Shown in pieces: positions 47,578 to 54,529 of a stretch of DNA of 64,000 nt. The notes below the pieces were generated by a model, which was given only the letters and a program-made list of their open reading frames with translations, did not search any database and was not told the origin of the DNA. The position numbers and the translations under genes were made by a program. The DNA comes from an uncultured Lachnospiraceae bacterium (GTDB lineage Bacteria; Bacillota; Clostridia; Lachnospirales; Lachnospiraceae): NCBI GenBank assembly GCA_947245585.1, contig CAMXPV010000008.1, forward strand, positions 38,263 through 102,262, given 5' to 3'. Positions within the stretch are counted from its first letter, which is position 1. Each line of letters begins with the position of its first letter.

Positions 47578-47594
47578 TTTGCCTTTTTTTGTTC
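47578..47594 (-). promoter_or_regulatory. Candidate operator B upstream of chbP
   Basis: GAACAAAAAAAGGCAAA on the minus strand, 16/17 identical to the site at 41680. It lies about 135 bases before the phosphorylase ATG; a TATAAT box with TTCATA 16 bases upstream follows between site and gene. Placement fits an activator site. Confidence 0.45.
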
Positions 47595-47611
47595 CGTTAT
47601 CATAAGCAGAC

Positions 47612-47643
47612 AAAAAAGAAAGACACCGCCAAAGCGATGTCTT
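47612..47643 (-). terminator. Rho-independent terminator of tRNA-Leu(CAG)
   Basis: AAGACATCGC-TTTG-GCGGTGTCTT on the minus strand, followed by TCTTTTTT. One G-T pair is in the stem. It lies nine bases beyond the tRNA 3' end. Confidence 0.85.
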
Positions 47644-47651
47644 CCTTATCG

Positions 47652-47735
47652 TGCAGGAAAAGAGACTTGAACTCTCATGGTATTGCTACCACACGGACCT
47701 GAACCGTGCGCGTCTGCCAATTCCGCCATTCCTGC
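47652..47735 (-). tRNA. tRNA-Leu (anticodon CAG)
   Basis: An 84-base class II tRNA. The acceptor stem GCAGGAA pairs with TTCCTGC, discriminator A; D-arm GGCGGAATTGGCAGAC; anticodon stem CACGG/CCGTG with loop TTCAGGT (anticodon CAG); a long variable arm; T-arm with GTTCAAGTC. CCA is not encoded. Confidence 0.97.
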
Positions 47736-47746
47736 GAACAAATGTT

Positions 47747-47775
47747 ATTTTAGCGTCTTTTGCGTCTGCTGTCAA
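47747..47775 (-). promoter_or_regulatory. Promoter of tRNA-Leu(CAG)
   Basis: On the minus strand TTGACA, a 17-base spacer and TAAAAT, ending about 12 bases before the tRNA. Near-consensus sigma A spacing and boxes. Confidence 0.85.
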
Positions 47776-47883
47776 GCCCTTATAATAAAAAACAGTGCAA
47801 CCTTTTTTCCTCTCTCGCAATCTAATCCATATAAAACAAAACCGGCAATGTGCGCGCACCGGAAATGAAAGGAAAGGACACCA

Positions 47884-48429
47884 ATGAAGGAAGACATCAT
47901 CAAGCTTGTCAAAAAAGCAATCAAGGGCAATACGTCCGCCTACGGCGAATTGGTTGCCGAATATCAGGTCTACTTGTATAAAACCGCCTTTTTATATGTA
48001 AAAAACGAAGCGGATGCACTGGATGCCGTACAGGAATGCGTGACAAAAGGACTGGTCGGCATAGAAAAGCTGAAAGAACCGCGATACTTCAAAACCTGGC
48101 TCACCAGAATCCTGCTCAACTGTATCTGGCAGGATAAGCAAAAAGCGAAGACCGTATCCCTTGAAGAGTATGTGGAAAAAGGCACGCAGGATTATCTGAT
48201 TGAGGAAAAGGTGGATCTGTACGACGCCATCGACTCTTTGAAGGGACATTACAAAACCGTTGTCATACTCTTCTATTTTCAGGAGCTTAAAATCAGGGAA
48301 ATCGCACAGATCATGGATATTCCCGAAGGAAGCGTCAAGGCGGATTTGTACCGCGCCAAAAAAATGCTCCGCAATTATCTAACCGACGAAAGCGGACACA
48401 AGGAGGAGGTAAAACGTTATGCAAAATGA
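47884..48429 (+). CDS. ECF-type RNA polymerase sigma factor
   Basis: A 181-residue sigma-70 family factor with region 2 (AFLYVKNEADALDAVQECV) and region 4 (IREIAQIMDIPEGSVKADLYRAKKMLRNYL). GAAAGGAAAGG precedes the ATG. It overlaps the DUF4179 gene by 11 bases, the usual arrangement of a sigma factor with its membrane-bound regulator. The signal is unknown. Confidence 0.9.
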   Translation: MKEDIIKLVKKAIKGNTSAYGELVAEYQVYLYKTAFLYVKNEADALDAVQECVTKGLVGIEKLKEPRYFKTWLTRILLNCIWQDKQKAKTVSLEEYVEKGTQDYLIEEKVDLYDAIDSLKGHYKTVVILFYFQELKIREIAQIMDIPEGSVKADLYRAKKMLRNYLTDESGHKEEVKRYAK

Positions 48430-49696
48430 TAGATTTGATGCAATCCCCATTCCGAAATCTCTTGACGCCGTTGTGAGGGACGGCATACGGGAAGGCATGC
48501 GCCAGCGCAAAAGGTTTCACCTCCTGAAAACCGTTCGCCGTAGCGCGGCTGCCGCCGCCCTGCTTATCGCCCTGTGCACAGGAGTCCTTTGTATTTCCAA
48601 CCCTGCCCTTGCCGCAAAACTCCCCCTTGTGGGAAGAATCTTTTCTCTGGTGCAGGAAAAGGTCAGCTATAAAGGAGACTTTTCCGACGGGGCTACAAAA
48701 TATGAAACAGCCCCTGCTCCCGAATCCCGTCCGAAGAGCGGAGCAGATACGCCTGACGCAAATGCCAGCCATGGCGGGAAGCAGGCGGGCAGCCCTCTCG
48801 TACAGACATCAGGCGGACTGACCGTTACCGTTTCGGAGGCCAACTGTTCTGCCGAGGCTTTGTATCTGGCGCTCTGCATTGAAAACGAGGAAGCCTTTCC
48901 CGCCGATTTCATCAAGACAAAAAATATGGACGGCTATATCCTCGATTATGACATACTGTCGCTAAAAACCGACTCCTATTACGACGTGCCCGGACTTACC
49001 AGACAGGATCGGCCTGCCGGGTCAGGCTATTCCACGCCTTATTATATCGAAGGGGAGTTTGCGGACGACCATACCTTTACCGGTATCATACGGGTTTCCC
49101 TGGAAGAAGACTTACAGGGCAGCGGCCGCGCCATAAACAGGTCTACCGCCCAGACTGATGCCGAGCTGATCTGGGAAGACAAGGTGGAACAGCTCCCTCA
49201 GAGCTTTACCTACTACCTTGAAATTTCAGATATCTATGCAGACCTTCTGCAATATGAGCAAGAGCAGGCCATAGACCCCGAAACCGGAGAGACCGTAACC
49301 TTGTCTGTGCCGCTCGAGAAACACTATGTTGGCACATGGAACTTCGCCATCCCTGTCACCATGGATGCAGACGGGAAACAGGTCGTCCGTGTCGACCAGA
49401 CAAACGAAAGCGGCGTCGGTATCGCTTCTGTGGAAAAAACCGACTTTGAAATCAAAGCCGAACTCCTGCTTCCAGATAACGAGCCTGTCTACGACTATGT
49501 AGTAGTCATTTGCGACGCCGACGGGAAACGTCTGGACAGCCAGGGCGATAACGCCGAGGTTTACTCCACTTACGGCAGAAACACAGATACCGTGTATGTC
49601 TATGTGTGTGACTACATGCAGTACATGGATGAACTGAAAGGAAGCGACCAGAAAATTGCCAAAGGGGCTTTATTTACCGCAAAGGTAGATTTTTAA
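48419..49696 (+). CDS. DUF4179 membrane protein, probable anti-sigma factor
   Basis: A 425-residue single-pass protein. A short cytoplasmic N-terminus of about 40 residues that may hold the sigma factor is followed by a membrane segment (about 42-62, AAAALLIALCTGVLCISNPALA) and a DUF4179 region, then a large extracytoplasmic domain of beta-rich sequence. AAGGAGGT lies upstream, inside the sigma gene. Anti-sigma function is inferred from the gene pair. Confidence 0.82.
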   Translation: MQNDRFDAIPIPKSLDAVVRDGIREGMRQRKRFHLLKTVRRSAAAAALLIALCTGVLCISNPALAAKLPLVGRIFSLVQEKVSYKGDFSDGATKYETAPAPESRPKSGADTPDANASHGGKQAGSPLVQTSGGLTVTVSEANCSAEALYLALCIENEEAFPADFIKTKNMDGYILDYDILSLKTDSYYDVPGLTRQDRPAGSGYSTPYYIEGEFADDHTFTGIIRVSLEEDLQGSGRAINRSTAQTDAELIWEDKVEQLPQSFTYYLEISDIYADLLQYEQEQAIDPETGETVTLSVPLEKHYVGTWNFAIPVTMDADGKQVVRVDQTNESGVGIASVEKTDFEIKAELLLPDNEPVYDYVVVICDADGKRLDSQGDNAEVYSTYGRNTDTVYVYVCDYMQYMDELKGSDQKIAKGALFTAKVDF

Positions 49697-49720
49697 GGCG
49701 GCATACTGCGCGGACATGAG

Positions 49721-49753
49721 GGCGGCCGGTTGATCTGGCCGCCTTCTTTCTTA
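49721..49753 (+). terminator. Terminator after the sigma/anti-sigma pair
   Basis: GGCGGCC and GGCCGCC form a 7-bp GC stem with a nine-base loop, followed by TTCTTTCTT. It lies 24 bases past the DUF4179 stop. Confidence 0.8.
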
Positions 49754-49793
49754 CAAAATACCTGTAAACAGACAAAATATTTTTGAAAAGCCC

Positions 49794-49822
49794 TTGACTT
49801 TTTTCCCCGTAGACAGTAATAT
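49794..49822 (+). promoter_or_regulatory. Promoter of tRNA-Leu(AAG)
   Basis: TTGACT, 17-base spacer, TAATAT; the tRNA begins 23 bases downstream. Good sigma A match. Confidence 0.8.
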
Positions 49823-49844
49823 ATTAGTTGCGTTGTTAACGTAT

Positions 49845-49928
49845 GCGGAAGTGCTGGAATTGGCAGACAGGCTAGACTAAGGATCTAGTGTTGGAGACGA
49901 CGTGAGGGTTCAAGTCCCTTCTTCCGCA
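49845..49928 (+). tRNA. tRNA-Leu (anticodon AAG)
   Basis: An 84-base class II tRNA. Acceptor GCGGAAG pairs with CTTCCGC, discriminator A; anticodon stem CTAGA/TCTAG with loop CTAAGGA (anticodon AAG); long variable arm; GTTCAAGTC T-loop. It marks the border between core genome and the AT-rich accessory region to the right. Confidence 0.97.
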
Positions 49929-49940
49929 GTTTTCTTAGAA

Positions 49941-49985
49941 GGCTGAAAACGTTGATTTATCAAGGTTTTCGGCTCTTTTTATTTT
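49941..49985 (+). terminator. Terminator of tRNA-Leu(AAG)
   Basis: GGCTGAAAAC pairs (two wobbles) with GTTTTCGGCT across a 14-base loop, followed by CTTTTTATTTTT. It begins 13 bases past the tRNA. Confidence 0.7.
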
Positions 49986-50007
49986 TGCGAATGGGATGAT
50001 GTTTTGG

Positions 50008-50088
50008 TCACTTTTCAAATGGGAGTACCCTATTAACTTGATATTCTTCAACAATCTGTTCCCTTACTTGTCTACCTCTACATTTCAT
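50008..50088 (-). CDS. Candidate 26-residue ORF with ribosome site (or gene remnant)
   Basis: ATG at 50088 is preceded by GGAGG with a seven-base gap and opens MKCRGRQVREQIVEEYQVNR, ending after 26 codons. It may be the surviving start of a lost regulator or transposase gene, since the Arg-rich opening looks like the beginning of a DNA-binding protein. No homolog was recognised. Confidence 0.25.
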   Translation of the reverse strand: MKCRGRQVREQIVEEYQVNRVLPFEK

Positions 50089-50138
50089 AAATCTACCTCC
50101 ATCAAACTAGAAATTTATAGCTCATTTAATTCAAAAAT

Positions 50139-50172
50139 AAGGCATACCAGACTCTCACATCCGATATGCCTT
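50139..50172 (-). terminator. Terminator of the GNAT gene
   Basis: AAGGCATA and TATGCCTT form an 8-bp stem with an 18-base loop; on the minus strand it is followed by ATTTTTGAATT. It touches the stop codon of the GNAT gene. Confidence 0.7.
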
Positions 50173-50717
50173 TATGGCTCAATAATATCATCAACACATT
50201 TATATAACTTATAGCACTTTTGATCACTTTCCTGTACAAATGTGCTCATATCTTCCTCAAAATTCTCATAACTATTTCTTTCATGATATAAATGATACCC
50301 TTGCTCTGTAGAATATAACGTAACAAAAACAATTCCTACTTCTTTCCTCAATCGCAATATACGTTTTTCACAATCTCTCAGTAAATAATCACCCAAATAT
50401 ATCTTTTTGCCTCTTATTTCTGCTATTTGTGTCCCCTGGAATTTACTATCTATCGCTAAATAGTTAATATTCACAGTTCCGCCCATAGGTTTATACATTA
50501 CATGACCACTTATATCCTCAATTTGATCAACTCTTCCTACTTCTATATTATAATATCCAATAATAACATCTTTTTCGTCAGACAATAAAATATAAGTAAT
50601 GCCCTGATTTTCATCCAGAGCATTACTTTTTTTCAAAAAATTATTAATAACCATATTCCCACATTCAAAATCTTTGGTTAATGTTTCATACTCTTTCGTA
50701 TATCTTTCAACATTCAT
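50172..50717 (-). CDS. GNAT-like acetyltransferase, possible toxin
   Basis: A 181-residue protein with GNAT features: ILLSDEKDVIIGYYNIEVG as central strands, NINYLAIDSKFQGTQIAEIRG where acetyl-CoA-binding loops occur, and LYSTEQGYHLYHERNSYENF near the end, resembling TacT/AtaT-type tRNA-acetylating toxins. It starts four bases after the stop of a 57-residue gene on the same strand, a toxin-antitoxin-like layout. It is AT-rich, unlike the core genes. Alternative: an ordinary small-molecule acetyltransferase. Confidence 0.65.
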   Translation of the reverse strand: MNVERYTKEYETLTKDFECGNMVINNFLKKSNALDENQGITYILLSDEKDVIIGYYNIEVGRVDQIEDISGHVMYKPMGGTVNINYLAIDSKFQGTQIAEIRGKKIYLGDYLLRDCEKRILRLRKEVGIVFVTLYSTEQGYHLYHERNSYENFEEDMSTFVQESDQKCYKLYKCVDDIIEP

Positions 50718-50721
50718 CCTT

Positions 50722-50895
50722 TTATTTCTCTGTTACCGTACACATTATATTATTAGTTTTCGCATCAACAGCAAAGGAAAAATTGTGAGAATCCATAAAC
50801 TCAACCATTCTCCTATTGTCTTCTGTCGCTGGTGTTCTTTCTAATTTATTCCTTGTAACAAAAGGCATCATAGGTTTCAACGCGCATGCATCCAT
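50722..50895 (-). CDS. Small protein upstream of GNAT, candidate antitoxin
   Basis: A 57-residue protein starting at 50895, where AAAGGAG lies upstream; the longer frame to 51024 has no ribosome site. It begins MDACALKPMMPFVTRNKLER and is soluble. I recognise no DNA-binding domain, unlike the ribbon-helix-helix antitoxins that usually accompany GNAT toxins. Role is inferred from its four-base spacing to the GNAT gene. Confidence 0.5.
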   Translation of the reverse strand: MDACALKPMMPFVTRNKLERTPATEDNRRMVEFMDSHNFSFAVDAKTNNIMCTVTEK

Positions 50896-51093
50896 TTCAA
50901 CTTCTCCTTTCTTTTTCATGTTTTTACTTATATTATACCACCTCGACATTTCAATTTCAACAACTCGACAATATAATATCTTTTTTATAACAAAGAGTTT
51001 ATCATTTACCAAGCTATAAATCAACAGTTTCTAATTATTATATGTAATTGCAATATACATATACTCAATTTTCAGCACATCCTATAAGAACGG

Positions 51094-51270
51094 CTATCCA
51101 ACAAGGTTTATATTATCCATCAGTCTCCTATTCCGATCCATAAAAGCATCCCATGCTTTACTATCTTCTTCATTTTTCTCCGCATTCCTGAAACCTTTGG
51201 ATGATGGGGTTTCCTTTTTAAATGCCTGTTTATATTCACAATCACGATTATAAAATTTCCTATACTTTGT
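51094..51270 (-). pseudogene. Open-frame remnant without start codon
   Basis: A 58-codon frame ending KAWDAFMDRNRRLMDNINLVG has biased, protein-like composition (KQAFKKETPSSKGFRN) but no suitable start or ribosome site. It is probably the C-terminal piece of a lost gene. Apart from this, I see nothing in 50896-51298. Confidence 0.3.
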
Positions 51271-51298
51271 TTAGCATTTTATGCAAAGGAGATATTTT

Positions 51299-51540
51299 AT
51301 GACGTATTCGGATGTAGTCATCAGACGATTGACCGACTTGTGTGCAGAACGAAATATCACAATTAACAGACTTGCAACATTATCCGGCATTACGCAATCC
51401 ACTGTTGATAATCTCATAAAGGGAAAAACAAAAATCCAAAGTTGAAAACTTTGCATAAATTAGCGACAGGCTTAAATATGACAGTTTCAGAGTTATTAGA
51501 TTTTCCCGAAATGAATGAAACCGTTTTCGAAGATGAATAA
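51299..51540 (+). pseudogene. XRE-type repressor, frameshifted
   Basis: The frame opens MTYSDVVIRRLTDLCAERN with a good AAAGGAG site and holds the HTH segment LATLSGITQSTVDNLIKG. It then hits TGA. One missing base in the A run near 51430-51434 would restore the frame LKTLHKLATGLNMTVSELLDF to the stop at 51540, giving an ordinary 80-residue XRE regulator. Either a mutation or a homopolymer sequencing error. Confidence 0.75.
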
Positions 51541-51709
51541 TAAAGGGTTTTCAGGGACAAATTGATTCTAAATAACCCATATATGATTTCAATGGCACAC
51601 TGACAATGTATCATAACATCTGACAAAATTCTCATCATTCTCAAATAATATTATTTTCAATTTACTATATGTTCACTTATTAGCAATAGAAAACTCAACA
51701 AACTTAAAA

Positions 51710-52204
51710 TTATAGGTGTCTTACATATACTCTTGAATCCTCCCCGTGTATATCTTTCATTATTTCAAAAAACTCATACCCATATTTCTCATATAACCCA
51801 TTATGATTTGTTGAAATATAAATACTATTAATTCCATCTGTTTTCGCCAATGCTTCAGCATAACTTAACAGCTTTCCAACATAACGATGTCCTCTATAAT
51901 GCGGAAAAGTATATACCCCCCCCAATCCATGGTGTTAATTCTGTTGGTTGAATATCGTCCTTATCAGCAAATGTGCAAAAAGAAATCAAATTTTCTCCGT
52001 CTACCAACATAAGCACTTTTGTATTTTCACCAACAAATTCCTTTAACTTTTGATTTTTTAGCAGTTCATATAAAAACTGACCCGCTCCCCAATCACTTTC
52101 TTTAATTTATGTGCTGTGATACCCTGCGCATAAGCTAAAACATATCCTATCTTATAATCAGGAACTTTATCTAATAATTGAATTACCCTTTCTTTATCGG
52201 ACAT
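51710..52204 (-). pseudogene. GNAT acetyltransferase with a chimeric N-terminus and two frameshifts
   Basis: Start at 52204 reads MSDKERVIQLLDKVPDYKIG and VLAYAQGITA, which looks like the start of another small Clostridia protein, then a GNAT-like body (LYELLKNQKLKEFVGENTKV, VYTFPHYRGHRYVGKLLSYA, STNHNGLYEKYGYEFF). The body needs a one-base addition near 52113 and removal of one base from a run of eight C at 51916-51923. The two shifts cancel over 495 bases. Decayed, or affected by sequencing error. Confidence 0.65.
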
Positions 52205-52463
52205 ATCATCACCATACTTTCCTATTTATTCTTAGCATTTTGATTTACGGATAATATATCATATGTAAAGCAGTAAAGTCTATCCGATTGTCAATCCGGT
52301 TATGGTTTTTGTATTCAGCCGCCCTGCTTTCAATTTTCTACTGCCGGTTGAATTTATAGAATAAACTAACCGACACGGTTATGGTTTTTTTTATTTTCTG
52401 TCGTATAATAAAGTCAGAAAAACCTTTACAGTTACGTCATTACAATACGAGGGAGATACGCAT
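52205..52463. other. Gene-free stretch with a direct repeat
   Basis: No gene is visible. CGGTTATGGTTTTT occurs twice, at 52297-52310 and 52376-52389. A TATAAT at about 52403 and GAGGGAGA just before 52464 would serve the XRE-methyltransferase gene that follows. Confidence 0.4.
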
Positions 52464-52592
52464 ATGAATATCGGATCAGTCATTATGAATAAAAGAAAAG
52501 CTTTGGGCTACACACAGCAGGCTCTTGCGGATCAGTTACATGTTTCTTTTCAGGCGGTTTCCAAATGGGAGAACGGAGTGTCCCATAATTAA
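52464..52592 (+). pseudogene. XRE-methyltransferase, 5' part, cut by the integrated element
   Basis: MNIGSVIMNKRKALGYTQQA and the rest of an XRE helix-turn-helix domain run to VSKWENG and then enter the element, stopping at TAA 52592. Host sequence ends at the GG at 52575-52576. Joined to 59736 the frame stays open for 268 codons. Alone it could make a 42-residue peptide with an incomplete DNA-binding domain. Confidence 0.9.
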
Positions 52593-52598
52593 AGATAT
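52557..52598. other. attL (host left half + element right-hand arm)
   Basis: Host sequence AAATGGGAGAAC, then GG at 52575-52576, then the element arm 52577-52598. The arm matches 17 of 22 bases as inverted repeat of the arm at 59712-59733. The recombinase gene ends 46 bases inside the element. Confidence 0.85.
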
Positions 52599-52609
52599 GA
52601 GTTATATGT

Positions 52610-52645
52610 ACTTCCCTGTGTTGCAACCGCAGGGAAGTTTCTTTT
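52610..52645 (+). terminator. Terminator just inside attL
   Basis: ACTTCCCTG and CAGGGAAGT form a 9-bp stem with an 11-base loop, followed on the plus strand by TTCTTTT. It would stop transcripts entering from the interrupted host gene before they run antisense into the recombinase gene. On the minus strand no U tract follows. Confidence 0.65.
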
Positions 52646-54257
52646 AATCTATCCTGCCTATGAAACGATAGAAAATCTCTACTTTCTGTACTCTGTCCCC
52701 GTGTTCATCGGTGACAGCTTCATGGACTAGGATTTTTTCAATAAAAGCATTGAGCAGTTCGGCAGTCAGTTCTACAGGATATGTATACTGCTTTATGAGC
52801 GATATCCATTTTTCTGCATCCGTTGTCTTTTGTGTTTCCTGTTCCAGTTGTTTTTGCAGGGTGTCAATCATCTTTGCAAGTCCGTCCTGCTCTTTCTGGT
52901 ATTTATCGGACAACATAGAGAAATTATGTTCCGTGATTTTTCCTGTTATCCTGTCTTCATACAGTCTGCCAAAAAGAGCGTCTGTTTCTGCCAGTCTTTT
53001 TTTAGCTCTTTTCAGTTCTGAAACAGTTTCTTTTTGTTCCATACAACGGTCTTTATCACGGCTCTCTAAAATCTGTTGCAGGAGTCGGCTCTCGTCCTGC
53101 TGTACTTCGCTGAACCAGAATTGCAGTCTTGACAGTACATAAGAATATAATACGTCATAACGGATATAGTGCATGGAGCATTGTCCCAATCCCTGCCCGT
53201 ATCTGCTACAGTGATAGTGTGCGTAGGGGGTTTTGCTCTGCCTGTTCATCCCATAAGCGAGAGACCAGTCACAATCAGCGCATTTCAGCAGTCCAGAGAA
53301 AATCTGTGTCGTGCCGTCCTTTTGTTTCCTGCGGCGGCTTGCTATCATACCCTGTACTTTCTGGAAATCATCTTTTGAGATGAGCGCATCGTGGGTATTC
53401 TCCACACGCCACCAGTCTTCCTGCGGTCTGCGGATTTTGCGCTTGTCCTTGAAAGAAATATTTGTCTGCTTATTATGGACGCTGTTGCCGATATATGTTT
53501 CTTCTTTTAGGATGCTCTTGACCTGCGCGATTGTCCATGAATAGGCTTTTTCGTCTGGTGCTCCTGCATAGATATTGGCGAAAGTGCCGTATCTCTTATA
53601 GTTCAGCCATCCCGCAGTAGGGACTTTTTCGTCCCTTAAAATCCTTGTTATTCCTGCCGCGCCCATGCCTTGCAGGGCAAGGGAAAATATCTTTTCGATT
53701 ATCCATCGCGTGTCCCCGTCAATGAGCAGGTGTCCCTTCTTTTCGGGGTCTTTGATGTAGCCGAGCGGGGCATATGCCCCGTAATGCGCCCCGTTTTCGT
53801 TCCTTGTATGGATGGCACGTTTTACTTTGCGGGAGATATCCCTTGCATACCATTCATTGATGACATTTAGGAATGGTGTAAATTCACTGCTCTGTTGGTT
53901 CTCACTGTCCACCCCGTTATCAATGGCGATATAGCGGACATTATGGGCGGGAAAAAACAACTCGATGTACTGTCCTGTCAAAAGATAGTTCCTGCCCAAT
54001 CGGGACAAATCCTTTGTTATCACACAGTTTATCCTGTCATTTTCTATATCGTCAATCATGCGCTTGAAACTTGGTCTTTCAAAGTTTGTGCCCGAATAGC
54101 CGTCGTCTATGTATTCATCAACGACATAAAACCCGTTCTGTTCGGCATATTTACGGAGCATGATGCGCTGTGTGGATATGGAGTTGCTCTCTCCCTGTAA
54201 TTCATCGTCACGGGATAATCTTAAATATAGTGCGGTATTGTATGTTGTGGGCTTCAT
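52644..54257 (-). CDS. Large serine recombinase (integrase)
   Basis: A 537-residue site-specific recombinase. The N-terminal resolvase domain has the catalytic Ser15 in YLRLSRDDEL, plus DDGYSGTNFERPSFKRM and KDLSRLGRNYLLTG. A recombinase domain follows (about 155-300), then a zinc ribbon with Cys326, Cys329, Cys350 and Cys360, and a coiled coil at about 380-470. AAAGGAGG precedes the ATG. It lies next to attL, as usual for integrases. It should integrate the circle at the GG of a WENG codon stretch and, with a directionality factor, excise it. Confidence 0.95.
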   Translation of the reverse strand: MKPTTYNTALYLRLSRDDELQGESNSISTQRIMLRKYAEQNGFYVVDEYIDDGYSGTNFERPSFKRMIDDIENDRINCVITKDLSRLGRNYLLTGQYIELFFPAHNVRYIAIDNGVDSENQQSSEFTPFLNVINEWYARDISRKVKRAIHTRNENGAHYGAYAPLGYIKDPEKKGHLLIDGDTRWIIEKIFSLALQGMGAAGITRILRDEKVPTAGWLNYKRYGTFANIYAGAPDEKAYSWTIAQVKSILKEETYIGNSVHNKQTNISFKDKRKIRRPQEDWWRVENTHDALISKDDFQKVQGMIASRRRKQKDGTTQIFSGLLKCADCDWSLAYGMNRQSKTPYAHYHCSRYGQGLGQCSMHYIRYDVLYSYVLSRLQFWFSEVQQDESRLLQQILESRDKDRCMEQKETVSELKRAKKRLAETDALFGRLYEDRITGKITEHNFSMLSDKYQKEQDGLAKMIDTLQKQLEQETQKTTDAEKWISLIKQYTYPVELTAELLNAFIEKILVHEAVTDEHGDRVQKVEIFYRFIGRID

Positions 54258-54351
54258 TTTTTTATCCTCCTTTTTGTGAGAAAGCCCACGCTTTTATATA
54301 CTTTCTGCTATTTATAAGTATATCACACAATAGGCTTTCTTTCAATGTTTT

Positions 54352-54513
54352 TCACTGTTTCTGCGGCATTTTTGCGGCATTTAATATCATCTTTTGAAGG
54401 ATAAAACTAATCGTTTCACCGTCTGTCTGAAAGTGTTCTGCGATAATGATTTTATTCTTTCCCACAACAAAAAATTGTGTGTCGTTTTTCGGGATAGCGT
54501 CCTGTTTTTTCAT
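54352..54513 (-). CDS. 53-residue protein between Rep and recombinase (TnpW-like?)
   Basis: A small soluble protein opening MKKQDAIPKNDTQFFVVGKN with HFQTDGETISFILQKMI in the middle. A G-rich stretch precedes ATG. It resembles the small TnpW-type proteins found beside serine recombinases in clostridial transposons, with low certainty. Position makes a recombination directionality factor conceivable, but no evidence supports it directly. Confidence 0.5.
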   Translation of the reverse strand: MKKQDAIPKNDTQFFVVGKNKIIIAEHFQTDGETISFILQKMILNAAKMPQKQ

Positions 54514-54529
54514 ATCGTCCCCCCTGTTA

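Noticed and set aside
49845..49985. tRNA-Leu(AAG) as integration site for the whole right-hand region
   Set aside because: No second copy of the tRNA 3' end was seen to the right, and the only integrase in the window uses the XRE gene.
52297..52389. Repeated CGGTTATGGTTTTT as a transposon end or att duplicate
   Set aside because: Only 14 bases, both outside the element, with no matching copy on the right side.
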